Shown: positions 7,811 to 15,931 of the stretch, piece by piece
How positions within the stretch are numbered: position 1 is the first letter of the stretch
How the letters are laid out: each line of letters begins with the position of its first letter
Source of the DNA: Pseudomonadaceae bacterium UBA5811
GTDB lineage: Bacteria > Pseudomonadota > Gammaproteobacteria > Pseudomonadales > Pseudomonadaceae
DNA: 19,684 nucleotides
NCBI GenBank assembly: GCA_002417905.1
Contig: DIDB01000212.1
Coordinates: 12,218-31,901, forward strand
Reading direction: 5' to 3'
The notes under the pieces: generated by a model
Databases searched by the model: none
What the model saw: the letters and a program-made list of their open reading frames with translations, nothing else
What the model was told of the DNA's origin: nothing
Position numbers and translations under genes: made by a program

Positions 7811-8484
7811 GCCGGGCGGTGCAGGGTCTTGACCCCCGAAGCGGTGCCCAGCAGCAGCAGGTCAGCCGGGCGTGCCGCAAACAGGCCGTTGGTGACCACG
7901 CCGGTGATATTGTTGATCCGGGTTTCCAGTTCCACGGCATTCCGGATATCCAGGTTGTACACATCCAGGATCACGTTGCCGTTATCGGTAATCACACCTT
8001 CCCGGTAAACCGGATCACCTTCCAGCCGGACCAGCTGGCGGGCCACATAACTGCGGGCCATGGGAATGACCTCGACCGGCAGGGGGAAGGCACCCAGTCT
8101 GGCGACCCGCTTGCTTTCGTCGGCAATGCAGACAAAGGTGCGGGCCACGGCCGCGACGATCTTTTCCCGGGTCAGGGCGGCGCCGCCGCCCTTGATCAGC
8201 TCCAGCCGGTCATTGGCCTCGTCGGCCCCATCCACATAAAACTCCAGCTCGGCCACCGAGTTCAGGTCATAGACCGGAATTCCATGCTGCTTCAGCCGGC
8301 TGGCCGAGCTTTCGGAGCTGGCTACCGCGCCATCGAAATCCATCTTGTGCCGGGCCAGCGCATCAATGAAGCAGTTGGCTGTCGAGCCGGTACCGATACC
8401 GATAATGCTCTGTGGCGTGAGCTGGGGAAGAATCCGCTCAATAGCGGCCTGGGCCACGGCCTGTTTCAGCTGGTCCTGGGTCAT
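7807..8484 (-). CDS. rpiA: Ribose-5-phosphate isomerase A
   Basis: RpiA interconverts ribose-5-phosphate and ribulose-5-phosphate in the non-oxidative pentose phosphate pathway. The 225-residue protein has the family's three signatures in order: [13 protein letters not shown] (GTGSTA 31-36, phosphate binding), FYVDGADEA (85-89, with the catalytic acidic residues) and [13 protein letters not shown] (98-108). The ATG at 8484 gives [14 protein letters not shown], a typical start. An in-frame ATG 72 bases upstream would add residues foreign to the family and run into the ilvA control region. The gene is divergent from ilvA (120-base gap) and convergent with the small membrane-protein gene, with which it overlaps by four bases. 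Confidence 0.96.
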   Translation of the reverse strand: MTQDQLKQAVAQAAIERILPQLTPQSIIGIGTGSTANCFIDALARHKMDFDGAVASSESSASRLKQHGIPVYDLNSVAELEFYVDGADEANDRLELIKGGGAALTREKIVAAVARTFVCIADESKRVARLGAFPLPVEVIPMARSYVARQLVRLEGDPVYREGVITDNGNVILDVYNLDIRNAVELETRINNITGVVTNGLFAARPADLLLLGTASGVKTLHRPA

Positions 8485-8564
8485 GGGGCAATCCGCTCGG
8501 GAAGTTCGGGGCCGCCAGTATAGCGGTTCCCGGGCTGTTTCTGGTTCCTTTGCCATGGCCGGAG

Positions 8565-8570
8565 TACACT
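8565..8570 (+). promoter_or_regulatory. Possible -10 element for ilvA
   Basis: TACACT matches the sigma-70 -10 consensus at four of six positions and lies 34 bases before the ilvA ATG. The -35 region at usual spacing (around TGGTTC) is poor, so this is only a candidate. Confidence 0.25.
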
Positions 8571-8604
8571 CGGCAGCTCCGCCCGCCAGTCAGACCTGCC
8601 CGCA

Positions 8605-10119
8605 ATGCTCGAACAGTACGTCAAAAAAATCCTGACCTCCCGCGTCTATGACGTGGCCGTGGAAACACCCCTGCAGCCTGCCCGCCAGCTGTCGGAACGG
8701 CTGGGCAACCAGATCCTGCTCAAGCGCGAGGACCTGCAGCCGGTATTCTCCTTCAAGATTCGCGGGGCCTATAACAAGATGGCCGGGCTGTCGGCGGAGG
8801 AGCTGGCGCGGGGGGTCATTACCGCTTCGGCCGGCAATCATGCCCAGGGAGTCGCCCTGGCTGCCCGGAAGCTGGGCATCAAGGCGACTATCGTGATGCC
8901 AAAAACCACGCCGGAGCTGAAGGTGCAGGGCGTCCGGGCCCGGGGGGGCAAGGCCGTGCTGTACGGTGATGCTTTTCCGGATGCGCTGGCCCATGCCCTG
9001 AAGCTGGCTGAGGAAAAAGGCCTGACCTATATCCCGCCCTACGATGATCCGGAGGTGATTGCCGGGCAGGGTACGGTGGCCATGGAGATCCTGCGCCAGT
9101 ACCAGGGGCCGCTGGATGCCATCTTTGTTCCGGTAGGGGGCGGGGGACTGGTGGCGGGTATTGCCGCCTATGTGAAATACCTGCGTCCGGAAATCCGGGT
9201 GATCGGCGTTGAACCGGAAGATTCCTGCTGCCTGCAGGCCGCCCTGCTGGCGGGTGAGCGGGTGATTCTCGGCCAGGTCGGCCTGTTTGCCGATGGCGTG
9301 GCAGTGGCGCAGATTGGCCAGCATCCCTTTGAACTGTGCCGGCATTATGTCGATGAGGTGGTGACGGTCAGCGCCGATGAAATCTGCGCGGCGATCAAGG
9401 ACATCTATGATGACACTAGGTCCATCACTGAACCGGCCGGAGCGCTGGCAGTGGCCGGCATCAAAAAATATGTGACCCGGGAACAGGCCAGTGGCCAGGT
9501 GCTGGTGGCCATCGATTCCGGAGCCAATATCAATTTTGACCGGCTGCGTTATGTCACCGAGCGGGCCGAGCTGGGCGAAAAGCGTGAAGCGATCATTGCC
9601 GTGACCATTCCCGAGCAGCCCGGCAGCTTCAAGGCATTCTGCCAGGCACTGGGCAAGCGGCAGATCACCGAGTTCAACTACCGTTACAACCCGGGCAGCC
9701 AGGCCCATATCTTTGTTGGCGTGCAGACCCATCCGGAGCTGGATCCGCGCCAGGCCCTGGTGGCCAGTCTGCAGGAGCGCGGCTATCCGGTGCTGGACCT
9801 GAGCGAGAACGAGCTGGCCAAGCTGCATCTGCGGCATATGGTGGGCGGCCGGGCCGGTACGGTCAGCCATGAGATGGTGCTGCGCTTCGAGTTTCCGGAG
9901 CGGCCGGGGGCGCTGTTCAACTTCCTCGACAAGCTGGGCAGCCGCTGGAATATCTCCATGTTCCATTACCGTAACCATGGCGCCGCCGATGGCCGGGTAG
10001 TGGCCGGTCTGCAGGTGCCGGAAGAGGAGCGCCACCTGCTGTCCGCCGCGCTGGAGCGGATCGGCTACCGCTACTGGGATGAAAGCGAAAACCCGGCCTA
10101 CCGGCTGTTCCTGGGCTGA
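8605..10119 (+). CDS. ilvA: Threonine ammonia-lyase, biosynthetic (threonine deaminase)
   Basis: IlvA converts threonine to 2-oxobutyrate and ammonia, the committed step of isoleucine synthesis. The 504-residue length is that of the long, feedback-regulated enzyme. The catalytic PLP-dependent domain occupies about residues 1-320, with PLP lysine K51 in FSFKIRGAYNKM, SAGNHAQGVA (about 75-84) and the phosphate-binding glycine loop GGGGLVAG (178-185). The C-terminal third carries two ACT-like regulatory subdomains, starting near AIIAVTIPEQPGSFKAFC and near EMVLRFEFPERPGALFNF, where isoleucine and valine normally act. No clear Shine-Dalgarno sequence precedes the ATG, but the first residues (MLEQYVKKILTSRVYDVAVETPL) fit the family. 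It is divergent from rpiA. Confidence 0.96.
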   Translation: MLEQYVKKILTSRVYDVAVETPLQPARQLSERLGNQILLKREDLQPVFSFKIRGAYNKMAGLSAEELARGVITASAGNHAQGVALAARKLGIKATIVMPKTTPELKVQGVRARGGKAVLYGDAFPDALAHALKLAEEKGLTYIPPYDDPEVIAGQGTVAMEILRQYQGPLDAIFVPVGGGGLVAGIAAYVKYLRPEIRVIGVEPEDSCCLQAALLAGERVILGQVGLFADGVAVAQIGQHPFELCRHYVDEVVTVSADEICAAIKDIYDDTRSITEPAGALAVAGIKKYVTREQASGQVLVAIDSGANINFDRLRYVTERAELGEKREAIIAVTIPEQPGSFKAFCQALGKRQITEFNYRYNPGSQAHIFVGVQTHPELDPRQALVASLQERGYPVLDLSENELAKLHLRHMVGGRAGTVSHEMVLRFEFPERPGALFNFLDKLGSRWNISMFHYRNHGAADGRVVAGLQVPEEERHLLSAALERIGYRYWDESENPAYRLFLG

Positions 10120-10180
10120 GCCGTACATGGCCTGAGCGGGTCCCGGCCGCTATCATGCGCAGCTTTTGGGGAGCTGTTGC

Positions 10181-10951
10181 ATGCGCCGGGTGACTCTCGG
10201 AGCGGTAGCCGGACTGGCTGCCTCCATTCTGGTGATTCTCTTCCAGGGCCCGAACGGCCCGGAAGCGCCAAAAACCTTCAGTGAAGCCAAGCGTATTGCG
10301 CTGAAAATCTACGCGGCGGAGCCGGTCACTTTCTATTGTGGCTGCCGCTACAGCGGGCACCAGATTGACCTGCAAAGCTGCGGCTACCAGGTCCGTCACC
10401 AGCAGGCCCGTGCCGGACGGCTGGAGTGGGAGCATATTGTTCCGGCCTGGGTCTTTGGCCACCAGCGGACCTGCTGGAAACAGGGTGGCCGCAAGAACTG
10501 CTCGGCCAATGACCCGGTATTCGAAGCCATTGAGGCCGATCTGCATAACCTGGTGCCCAGCATTGGCGAGGTTAACGGCGACCGTTCCAACTATGCACTG
10601 GGCATGCTGCCCGGCCGGCCCAATGTCTACGGCGCCTGCCCCATGCAGGTGGATGGTGCCGCCGGCATTGCCATGCCGCCGGAGCGGGCCCGGGGGGCTG
10701 CCGCCCGGGTTTACCTGTATATGGCCGACCGTTACGGCCTGGGCCTGCCTGCCCGGGACCGCCAGACCTACGAAACCTGGAACCGGCAGTATCCGGTCAG
10801 CGACTGGGAGCGCTGGCGCAACCAGCAGGTCAGTTGCGTGATGGGTCACAACAACCCCTATGTGGGCGACTACAACGCCCTGTCCTGCCCCGGCCACCAG
10901 GGCAGCAGCCCCTCGTCGCGGATCATGGAGCTGCTGCGGCGGTTTTTCTGA
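10181..10951 (+). CDS. endA: Endonuclease I family secreted DNase (EndA/NucM/Vvn type)
   Basis: This is a non-specific beta-beta-alpha-metal endonuclease expected in the periplasm or outside the cell. The 256-residue product opens MRRVTLGAVAGLAASILVILF, a charged start followed by a hydrophobic stretch that acts as a signal peptide. The catalytic core is WEHIVPAWVFG (83-93, with E84 and general base H85) plus DLHNLVPSIGEVNGDRSNY (120-138, with metal ligand N123). Multiple cysteines (C53, C55, C67, C98, C107 and later ones) fit disulfides in an oxidising compartment. The ATG at 10181 follows GGGGAG at 10168-10173. It is 61 bases from ilvA and the last gene before the cas operon. A role in nucleotide scavenging or DNA turnover is usual for the family; nothing here shows a link to CRISPR. 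Confidence 0.93.
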   Translation: MRRVTLGAVAGLAASILVILFQGPNGPEAPKTFSEAKRIALKIYAAEPVTFYCGCRYSGHQIDLQSCGYQVRHQQARAGRLEWEHIVPAWVFGHQRTCWKQGGRKNCSANDPVFEAIEADLHNLVPSIGEVNGDRSNYALGMLPGRPNVYGACPMQVDGAAGIAMPPERARGAAARVYLYMADRYGLGLPARDRQTYETWNRQYPVSDWERWRNQQVSCVMGHNNPYVGDYNALSCPGHQGSSPSSRIMELLRRFF

Positions 10952-10971
10952 GCTGATCCTGTCTGGATAAA

Positions 10972-11005
10972 GCCGGGCTTCCGTCATTTTCGGCTACAGC
11001 CCGGT
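10972..11005 (+). terminator. Stem-loop after endA, possible weak terminator
   Basis: GCCGGGCT (10972-10979) pairs with AGCCCGGT (10998-11005) over 8 bp with one G-T wobble, and CCG/CGG can extend the helix inside. It begins 20 bases after the endA stop. No T tract follows directly, so termination efficiency is doubtful. Confidence 0.4.
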
Positions 11006-11154
11006 GATCACATGGTTTATTTCCTGCTCATCCTGTGGCCAGAAAAGAGTAGCCCCTGGCTGTCCGCCGCAACCAGGCCCGGCGTTCTGTATTCAGTCCC
11101 GGTCCGGGATACCTGGATGTAGGTCCGGAGCGCAATGTCCGGTTCAGGCAAAGT

Positions 11155-11197
11155 GCAGTGCTGTGGCTATAGTGTTACGTAAATAGAACAACACTGC
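11155..11197 (+). promoter_or_regulatory. Candidate cas operon promoter with nested inverted repeats
   Basis: TATAGT at 11168-11173 matches the -10 consensus at five of six positions, 70 bases upstream of cas3. A -35 is weak (around TTCAGG, 11143-11148, at long spacing). Two dyads frame it: GCAGTG (11155-11160) with CACTGC (11192-11197), and AGTGTT (11171-11176) with AACACT (11190-11195). The arrangement would let a dimeric regulator cover the start region. Regulator unknown. Confidence 0.3.
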
Positions 11198-11243
11198 GGT
11201 TTAAACAAAATAACCATGCAATTGCGCAGGAGCCCTGTTTTTC

Positions 11244-13823
11244 ATGTGGAAACGAAAGCATTCCAGGGCAGTATGTTCCGAAAGGGTTCCTTTTGCCCGG
11301 TGTCCGGCCAAGACTTGGGAACACCCGGATGGCCGGGTTATGCCTGGTCAGCCGGTTATGGCACATTGCCAGATCGCAGGCGAAGTGGCCCGGGCACTGA
11401 TTGCACGATATCCAGAGCGCATGGGCACCTGCCTCTTCCCTCCGGGAGCAGAGCTGGTGGTGGCCAGTCACGATATTGGCAAGGTTAGCCCTGCGTTCTA
11501 CGAAAAGTTGCGGCGGGCTTGTGCCCCGGATGCAGTCTTGCCAGCGCTGGCCAACATTGAGCCGGCGCTGGAAAAAAACTGGGGTGGACATCCGGGCGTT
11601 AGTCAGCTGGCGGCTGTTGCTGCCGGAGCCCCGGCATTTGTCCCTGAAATTATCGGCCAGCATCATGGCTTCTCGCCACCCGTGGCAGGCTACCGCGCGG
11701 TGGATGAGGTCTTCGGCGGCCCGATCTGGCAGCAGGAGCGGGAGCAGCTGATCGTGGTACTCAAGGAGGCGTTTCAGACCGACTGGCCGCAGGTCGCCTC
11801 GGTTGCCCAGGCCCGGTTGCTGGCCGGGTTGACTTCGGTGGCCGACTGGATCGGCTCCGGCGAACACTTCGAGGACCCTGGCCAGGATTGGCAGCCATGG
11901 ATCGACCGGGCTCTGGATGAGGCGGGCTTTCTGGCGCCTGCCGTGAAACCCGGCCTGAATTTCGGGCAGGTGTTCGGCTTCGAACCTCGTGATGCCCAGC
12001 AACGGCTCATTGAACAGGCGAGCGCGCCGGGTGTGTATGTGCTGGAGGCCCCGATGGGGTTGGGCAAGACTGAAGCAGCCCTGTATGCGGCTTACCGGAT
12101 GCTGGAGTGTGGTCAGGCCACGGGCATCTATTTTGCTCTGCCAACCCAGCTCACTTCCAACAAGATTTTCGAGCGCTTCAATGCTTTTCTGGACAGGATT
12201 CTGGCCGGAAACTGCCCGCACCGCGCCCTGCTGCTGCACGGCAATGCCTGGCTGCAGGACACCGAGATGGGTGAGGAGGGCCGTCCCGGTGGCTCCTGGT
12301 TCCAGCAGGGCAAACGGGGCCTGCTGGCACCGTTCGCCGTCGGCACGCTCGACCAGGCGCTGATGGCGGTGATGAACGTCAGGCATGGCTTCGTGCGCGC
12401 TTTCGGCCTGGCCGGCAAGGTAGTCATTCTCGACGAGATCCACACCTATGACGCCTATACCGGCACACTGCTCGACGCCCTGATTGACCTGCTGCGCCAG
12501 TTGCACTGCACGGTGATCGTGTTGAGCGCCACCCTGAGCCGGGAACGACGCGGCCAGTTGCTTGGCTGCGATCTGGCTGCCGACGACTACCCACTGATTA
12601 CCGCCATCCCGGCCGACGGCACGCCTGTCGAAATCGCGGTTCCCATAGGCGAGCAACGGCCTGTCGCCCTGAAGCGGGAGCGCGAACTGGCCCTGGCGCT
12701 GGACGAAACGCTTGCACGCGCCCAGGCCGGCCAGCAGGTGCTATGGATCGAAAACACCGTGGCCGAAGCCCAGGAACGCTACCTTGATCTGGCGGCCCGT
12801 TCCAGCGAACTGGGCACCGCCTGTGGACTCCTGCACTCGCGCTTCACTGCGGACGACCGCCAGCGGCTGGAGGCGTACTGGGTTGGCCTGTTCGGCAAGG
12901 ATGGCTGGCCACAGCGTGGCAACCAGGGACGGATTCTGGTGGGTACCCAGGTTCTTGAGCAATCCCTGGACATCGATGCCGACTTCCTGGTCAGCCGCTT
13001 CTGCCCGACCGATATGCTCCTGCAACGGCTAGGCCGTTTGTGGCGACACGCCGACACCCCACGCGCGGCCGGGGCGCGCTGTGAAGCCTGGTTGCTGGCT
13101 CCTGATCCGCAAGCAGCCTGCGAAGCGCCGCGACAGGCTTTCGGCGCCAGCGCAGCGGTGTACAGTCCCTATGTGCTGTGTCGCAGCCTGGAGGTATGGA
13201 ATGAGCGCGAGCGACTGGAGCTGCCGGGAGACATCCGGCCGCTGATTGATGCCACCTACGCGCCGCGTCCGGAAAGCGGTGCCATGGCGGGCTGGCTGCG
13301 CGAGCTGGAAGAGGGTTCGCGCCAGTGCCTGGGCCGGCAGGCGCTGCGCCAGCTGGCGCGGGTCGCCCTGGCCGAGGACGGCGTCACCCTGCCGGAAAGC
13401 AAGGCACAGACCCGTTACAGCGAAACCGAAAGCGCTGAGGTCCTGCTGCTGCGCGACCTGCTGTATCTGCCCGACCAGCAGACCAGCCGATTAACCTTGC
13501 CGAACGGTGAGCAGGTACTCCTGCCCTGGCAACAGCATCGCCTGAACAAGCGCGAATGGCGCCGGCTGGCCGCGTTGCTTATGCGCCAGGTGGTCAGGGT
13601 CCGCCTGGCCGACGCGCCGCTGCCAGTACCGCTGGACAGTCTGCGCAAGCTCGGCTTCGGACACTGTTTCTACCTCGGCCATCCGGAGGAAGACGACGCC
13701 GTGCTCCGTGTGGCGCTGCTGGACGAAAGCGGCACCCTGCACGGTCTGCATGGCGCCAAAGCACACGATAAACACCGCCTTGATTACCGGGACGACCTGG
13801 GCTACCGACTGCTGCAAGACTGA
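11244..13823 (+). CDS. cas3: CRISPR-associated nuclease-helicase Cas3 (type I-E)
   Basis: Cas3 is recruited by Cascade to the unwound non-target strand, nicks it and degrades DNA as it translocates. The 859-residue protein has an N-terminal HD nuclease domain (about 1-230) with H41, the HD pair H76-D77 in VVASHDIGK, H116, the H140-H141 pair in IIGQHHG, and D201 in SVADWIGS. The SF2 helicase follows: Walker A EAPMGLGKTEAAL (268-280, K275), the DEIH box in VVILDEIHTYDAY (397-400), motif III LSAT (427-430), GTQVLEQSLDIDADF, and motif VI QRLGRLWRH (about 594-602). A C-terminal accessory domain follows. All expected catalytic residues are present, so it is probably active. AGGAG at 11228-11232 is 11 bases before the ATG, slightly far. 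It is the first gene of the cas operon, 12 bases before cas8e. Confidence 0.96.
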   Translation: MWKRKHSRAVCSERVPFARCPAKTWEHPDGRVMPGQPVMAHCQIAGEVARALIARYPERMGTCLFPPGAELVVASHDIGKVSPAFYEKLRRACAPDAVLPALANIEPALEKNWGGHPGVSQLAAVAAGAPAFVPEIIGQHHGFSPPVAGYRAVDEVFGGPIWQQEREQLIVVLKEAFQTDWPQVASVAQARLLAGLTSVADWIGSGEHFEDPGQDWQPWIDRALDEAGFLAPAVKPGLNFGQVFGFEPRDAQQRLIEQASAPGVYVLEAPMGLGKTEAALYAAYRMLECGQATGIYFALPTQLTSNKIFERFNAFLDRILAGNCPHRALLLHGNAWLQDTEMGEEGRPGGSWFQQGKRGLLAPFAVGTLDQALMAVMNVRHGFVRAFGLAGKVVILDEIHTYDAYTGTLLDALIDLLRQLHCTVIVLSATLSRERRGQLLGCDLAADDYPLITAIPADGTPVEIAVPIGEQRPVALKRERELALALDETLARAQAGQQVLWIENTVAEAQERYLDLAARSSELGTACGLLHSRFTADDRQRLEAYWVGLFGKDGWPQRGNQGRILVGTQVLEQSLDIDADFLVSRFCPTDMLLQRLGRLWRHADTPRAAGARCEAWLLAPDPQAACEAPRQAFGASAAVYSPYVLCRSLEVWNERERLELPGDIRPLIDATYAPRPESGAMAGWLRELEEGSRQCLGRQALRQLARVALAEDGVTLPESKAQTRYSETESAEVLLLRDLLYLPDQQTSRLTLPNGEQVLLPWQQHRLNKREWRRLAALLMRQVVRVRLADAPLPVPLDSLRKLGFGHCFYLGHPEEDDAVLRVALLDESGTLHGLHGAKAHDKHRLDYRDDLGYRLLQD

Positions 13824-13835
13824 AGGACAGATGGC

Positions 13836-15398
13836 ATGGAAAACCGCTTCAACCTGATTGACGAACCCTGGATACCCGTCGCCGACGTGGGTCGGGTCAG
13901 CCTCAAGGACATTTTCACCCACCCCGAATACCGGGCCCTCGGCGGCAATCCACTGCAGAAGATCGCCCTGACCAAGCTGCTGCTGGCCATTGCCCAGGCC
14001 GCCTGCACGCCCCAGGACGAGGCCGCCTGGAAAGCCCTGGGCTGGCAGGGCCTGGCCGAGCGGTGCTGGGACTACCTGCAGCACTGGCATGCGCGGTTTT
14101 ATCTGTACGGGGAACGGCCGTTTTTGCAGATGCCGGCGGTAAAAACTCTCGTCCAGGCAAGGACAAAAAACCGTCTGCAGTCCGCCAAAACGCCTGGAAA
14201 AATTTCAGAAATCGATGCGTCCGGTTTACCGAAACCCATGGGAGCCGGGTTTTATCCTGATCTTCCAAGCGATAACAATACGATGCTTTCCCATACGCTT
14301 TTTGAAAAAGAGCTGACAGACGCCGATAGAGCTTTATTTATCATCACCCTCATGAACTTCGCCTTTGGAGGAAAACGGGTCGAAGCAGATATGGACTCAC
14401 TGGCTGGTGTAGCAATGGGAAACCGCTACACCGCATCGGCAGGCCCAAGTCTCGGTGGTTGGACTGGGCAACTGCATTGTTTTACGGTAGATGGATTAAT
14501 CCAAGAGGACATCTGGATCAATATCCTGACGTTTCAGGATATAAATAAGCTCAACCGCTGGCCTCAAGGCTTGGGCGTACCGCCATGGGAAAATATGCCC
14601 ACATCCGAGCTGGATGCCATTGCGACAAAACACAAGGAAACCTATCAAGCATGCTTGGTAGCTTTGTCACGCTTTGCACTGCTAAGTGAACGAGGAATTT
14701 ATTATCTGGATGGATTGAGCTATCCAAGCATCAAGAATGGCTGGTATGAGCCAAGTCTTATTTTGAACAACACGGGCAAAACTATCAGCGTTAAATATGT
14801 AGACCCTGAAAAACGCCCTTGGCGCGAATTGCAGTCATTGCTTTCTTTTATGGAACAAGGGGGAGCTACCAGCTTCGAATGTTTCGCTCTGAAAAGAGGC
14901 ATAGAACGCCTTCGCGATCATCGAGATAAATTTGCCATCTGGTGTGCTGGGTTGAAAGTAAGCGCCAACTCTGGCGATCAATCCGTAAAACAGAGCGACG
15001 ATTTCGTCGAATCACTGGTCTGGCTGCACAGCGACACGCTGGGCCAATTCTGGTTCGGGCACCTGAAAACGGAAATGGCCGACCTTGACGGGCTGGCCAA
15101 AACGCTCTACGGCCGGGTGCTTGGCTATTTCAGGGAGCAGAAAAGTGAAGGCGACAGACTGGCCGCCCAGTCCAGTCATCTGTTCTGGCAGCTCTGCGAG
15201 CGGGATTTCCAGTCCCTGGTCAATGCCTGCGAGCCTGACGAGGAGGGCCGTCAGCAGCGCCGGACATTGCGTAACCGTTTCGCCCGTTACGTCCAGCAGG
15301 TCTACGACCGCTTCTGCCCACGGGAAACCGCACGACAACTGGATGCCTGGGCCAAGTGCCGGCCCAACACCGCCAAGTATCTGCAACAGGAGGTCTGA
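13836..15398 (+). CDS. cas8e: Type I-E Cascade large subunit Cas8e (Cse1/CasA)
   Basis: Cas8e recognises the PAM, starts DNA unwinding and recruits Cas3. The 520-residue protein opens MENRFNLIDEPWIPVADVGRVSL, the classic Cse1 N-terminus, followed by LYGERPFLQMPAV (about 89-101). A segment ASAGPSLGGWTGQLHCFTVDG (about 202-222) aligns by eye with the glycine-rich stretch of E. coli Cse1 that precedes its VRGIDL segment. The C-terminal four-helix bundle (about 390-520) ends in LDAWAKCRPNTAKYLQQEV. AAGGA just after the cas3 stop is the ribosome site; a nearer ATG at 13831 is out of frame. Codons for about residues 102-390 are much less GC-rich than the two ends, which suggests a recombinant gene. 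PAM-contacting residues cannot be assigned with confidence here. Confidence 0.95.
   Translation: MENRFNLIDEPWIPVADVGRVSLKDIFTHPEYRALGGNPLQKIALTKLLLAIAQAACTPQDEAAWKALGWQGLAERCWDYLQHWHARFYLYGERPFLQMPAVKTLVQARTKNRLQSAKTPGKISEIDASGLPKPMGAGFYPDLPSDNNTMLSHTLFEKELTDADRALFIITLMNFAFGGKRVEADMDSLAGVAMGNRYTASAGPSLGGWTGQLHCFTVDGLIQEDIWINILTFQDINKLNRWPQGLGVPPWENMPTSELDAIATKHKETYQACLVALSRFALLSERGIYYLDGLSYPSIKNGWYEPSLILNNTGKTISVKYVDPEKRPWRELQSLLSFMEQGGATSFECFALKRGIERLRDHRDKFAIWCAGLKVSANSGDQSVKQSDDFVESLVWLHSDTLGQFWFGHLKTEMADLDGLAKTLYGRVLGYFREQKSEGDRLAAQSSHLFWQLCERDFQSLVNACEPDEEGRQQRRTLRNRFARYVQQVYDRFCPRETARQLDAWAKCRPNTAKYLQQEV
14138..15008. other. Low-GC block inside cas8e (possible recombination tract)
   Basis: Lines I counted inside the block are 40-45% GC (for example 14281-14340, 25 of 60; 14761-14820, 24 of 60). 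Flanking lines of the same gene are 62-73% (13981-14040, 44 of 60; 15181-15240, 37 of 60). The changes are abrupt at about 14138 and 15008, and the reading frame is intact throughout. The block encodes about residues 102-390. The borders are visual estimates. Confidence 0.7.
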
Positions 15399-15403
15399 CC
15401 CGG

Positions 15404-15931
15404 ATGGATACATCCACACCCACCGCCCAACCGGGCCGGGCTGAACGCTTCGTTTCTCAGGTGATGAAGCAATGCCAGCAGGACAAGGGCCTGGCCGCCA
15501 GACTGCGCCGGGCGGACAACCCGGCGACCGAGTACCAGAGCTGGGACTTGCTGGCCACCTTCGGCATTGACCTGGAACGGGAAGAGCAGCGTTTACCCTT
15601 CGCCAGCGTGGCTAGCGCCATCGCCCGTGCCAAGGCGGAAAGCAATGGCAGCCTGTCGCTGGGACGCGCCATCGCCGCCTGCTACGAGGACGGCCGTGAC
15701 AGCGAGCAGGCCAAGGCCCGCCTGCGGCGCCTGCTGGCCTGCGACGACATCGCCGAGCTGTGCCGGCTGTTGCGCCCGCTGTTCGCACTGATCGACAGCC
15801 GTGCCGGCCAGCCGCTGGATTACCAGCAGCTTCTGCGGCAGTTGCTGCGTTTTCCCAGCGATCCGCAGCCGGTCAAGGCGCGTTGGGCACAGGACTTTTA
15901 CAGCCGGATCGCCGACGAGGAAACGCCATGA
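15404..15931 (+). CDS. cse2: Type I-E Cascade small subunit Cse2 (Cas11/CasB)
   Basis: Cse2 forms the dimer along the belly of Cascade that steadies the crRNA and target strand. The 175-residue, mainly helical product has the family features FVSQVMKQCQQDKGLAARLRRADNP (about 17-41), ATEYQSWDLLATFG, LGRAIAACYE and a C-terminal DYQQLLRQLLRFPSDPQPVKARWAQDFY. The last of these, with its PVKARWAQDFY ending, is strongly characteristic. An AGGAGG ribosome site at 15388-15393 lies in the end of cas8e, which stops five bases before this ATG. An ATG further upstream in the same frame would overlap cas8e and precede the ribosome site. Its stop overlaps the cas6e start (ATGA). Confidence 0.93.
   Translation: MDTSTPTAQPGRAERFVSQVMKQCQQDKGLAARLRRADNPATEYQSWDLLATFGIDLEREEQRLPFASVASAIARAKAESNGSLSLGRAIAACYEDGRDSEQAKARLRRLLACDDIAELCRLLRPLFALIDSRAGQPLDYQQLLRQLLRFPSDPQPVKARWAQDFYSRIADEETP

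Larger units (their letters stand above)
10952..11243. other. 292-base intergenic region between endA and cas3
   Basis: No convincing gene is seen. It holds the endA stem-loop, an interrupted palindrome TCCCGG-T-CCGGGA (11097-11109), and a more AT-rich tail (about 11165-11220) with the candidate cas promoter and nested inverted repeats described separately. This is the left boundary of the CRISPR locus. No integrase, tRNA or direct repeat marking an insertion was recognised. Confidence 0.6.

Noticed and set aside
8590..10128. Minus-strand open frame of about 512 codons opposite ilvA
   Set aside because: ilvA is unmistakable on the plus strand; the antisense frame has no family features.
11004..11186. 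60-codon plus-strand frame between endA and cas3
   Set aside because: No ribosome site, no recognisable motif, begins within the endA stem-loop; likely chance.
10952..11243. Integration scar (tRNA fragment, direct repeat or insertion sequence end) at the left edge of the cas locus
   Set aside because: None could be seen by eye; the right edge lies outside the window, so target-site duplication cannot be tested.
11175..12656. Minus-strand open frame of about 493 codons opposite cas3
   Set aside because: Overlaps the HD and helicase coding sequence of cas3, with no recognisable motif and biased composition; a shadow frame.
11244..13823. Possible inactivation of cas3 because the helicase box is DEIH
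   Set aside because: DExH variants are normal in Cas3; the HD residues, Walker A lysine and motif VI are all intact.
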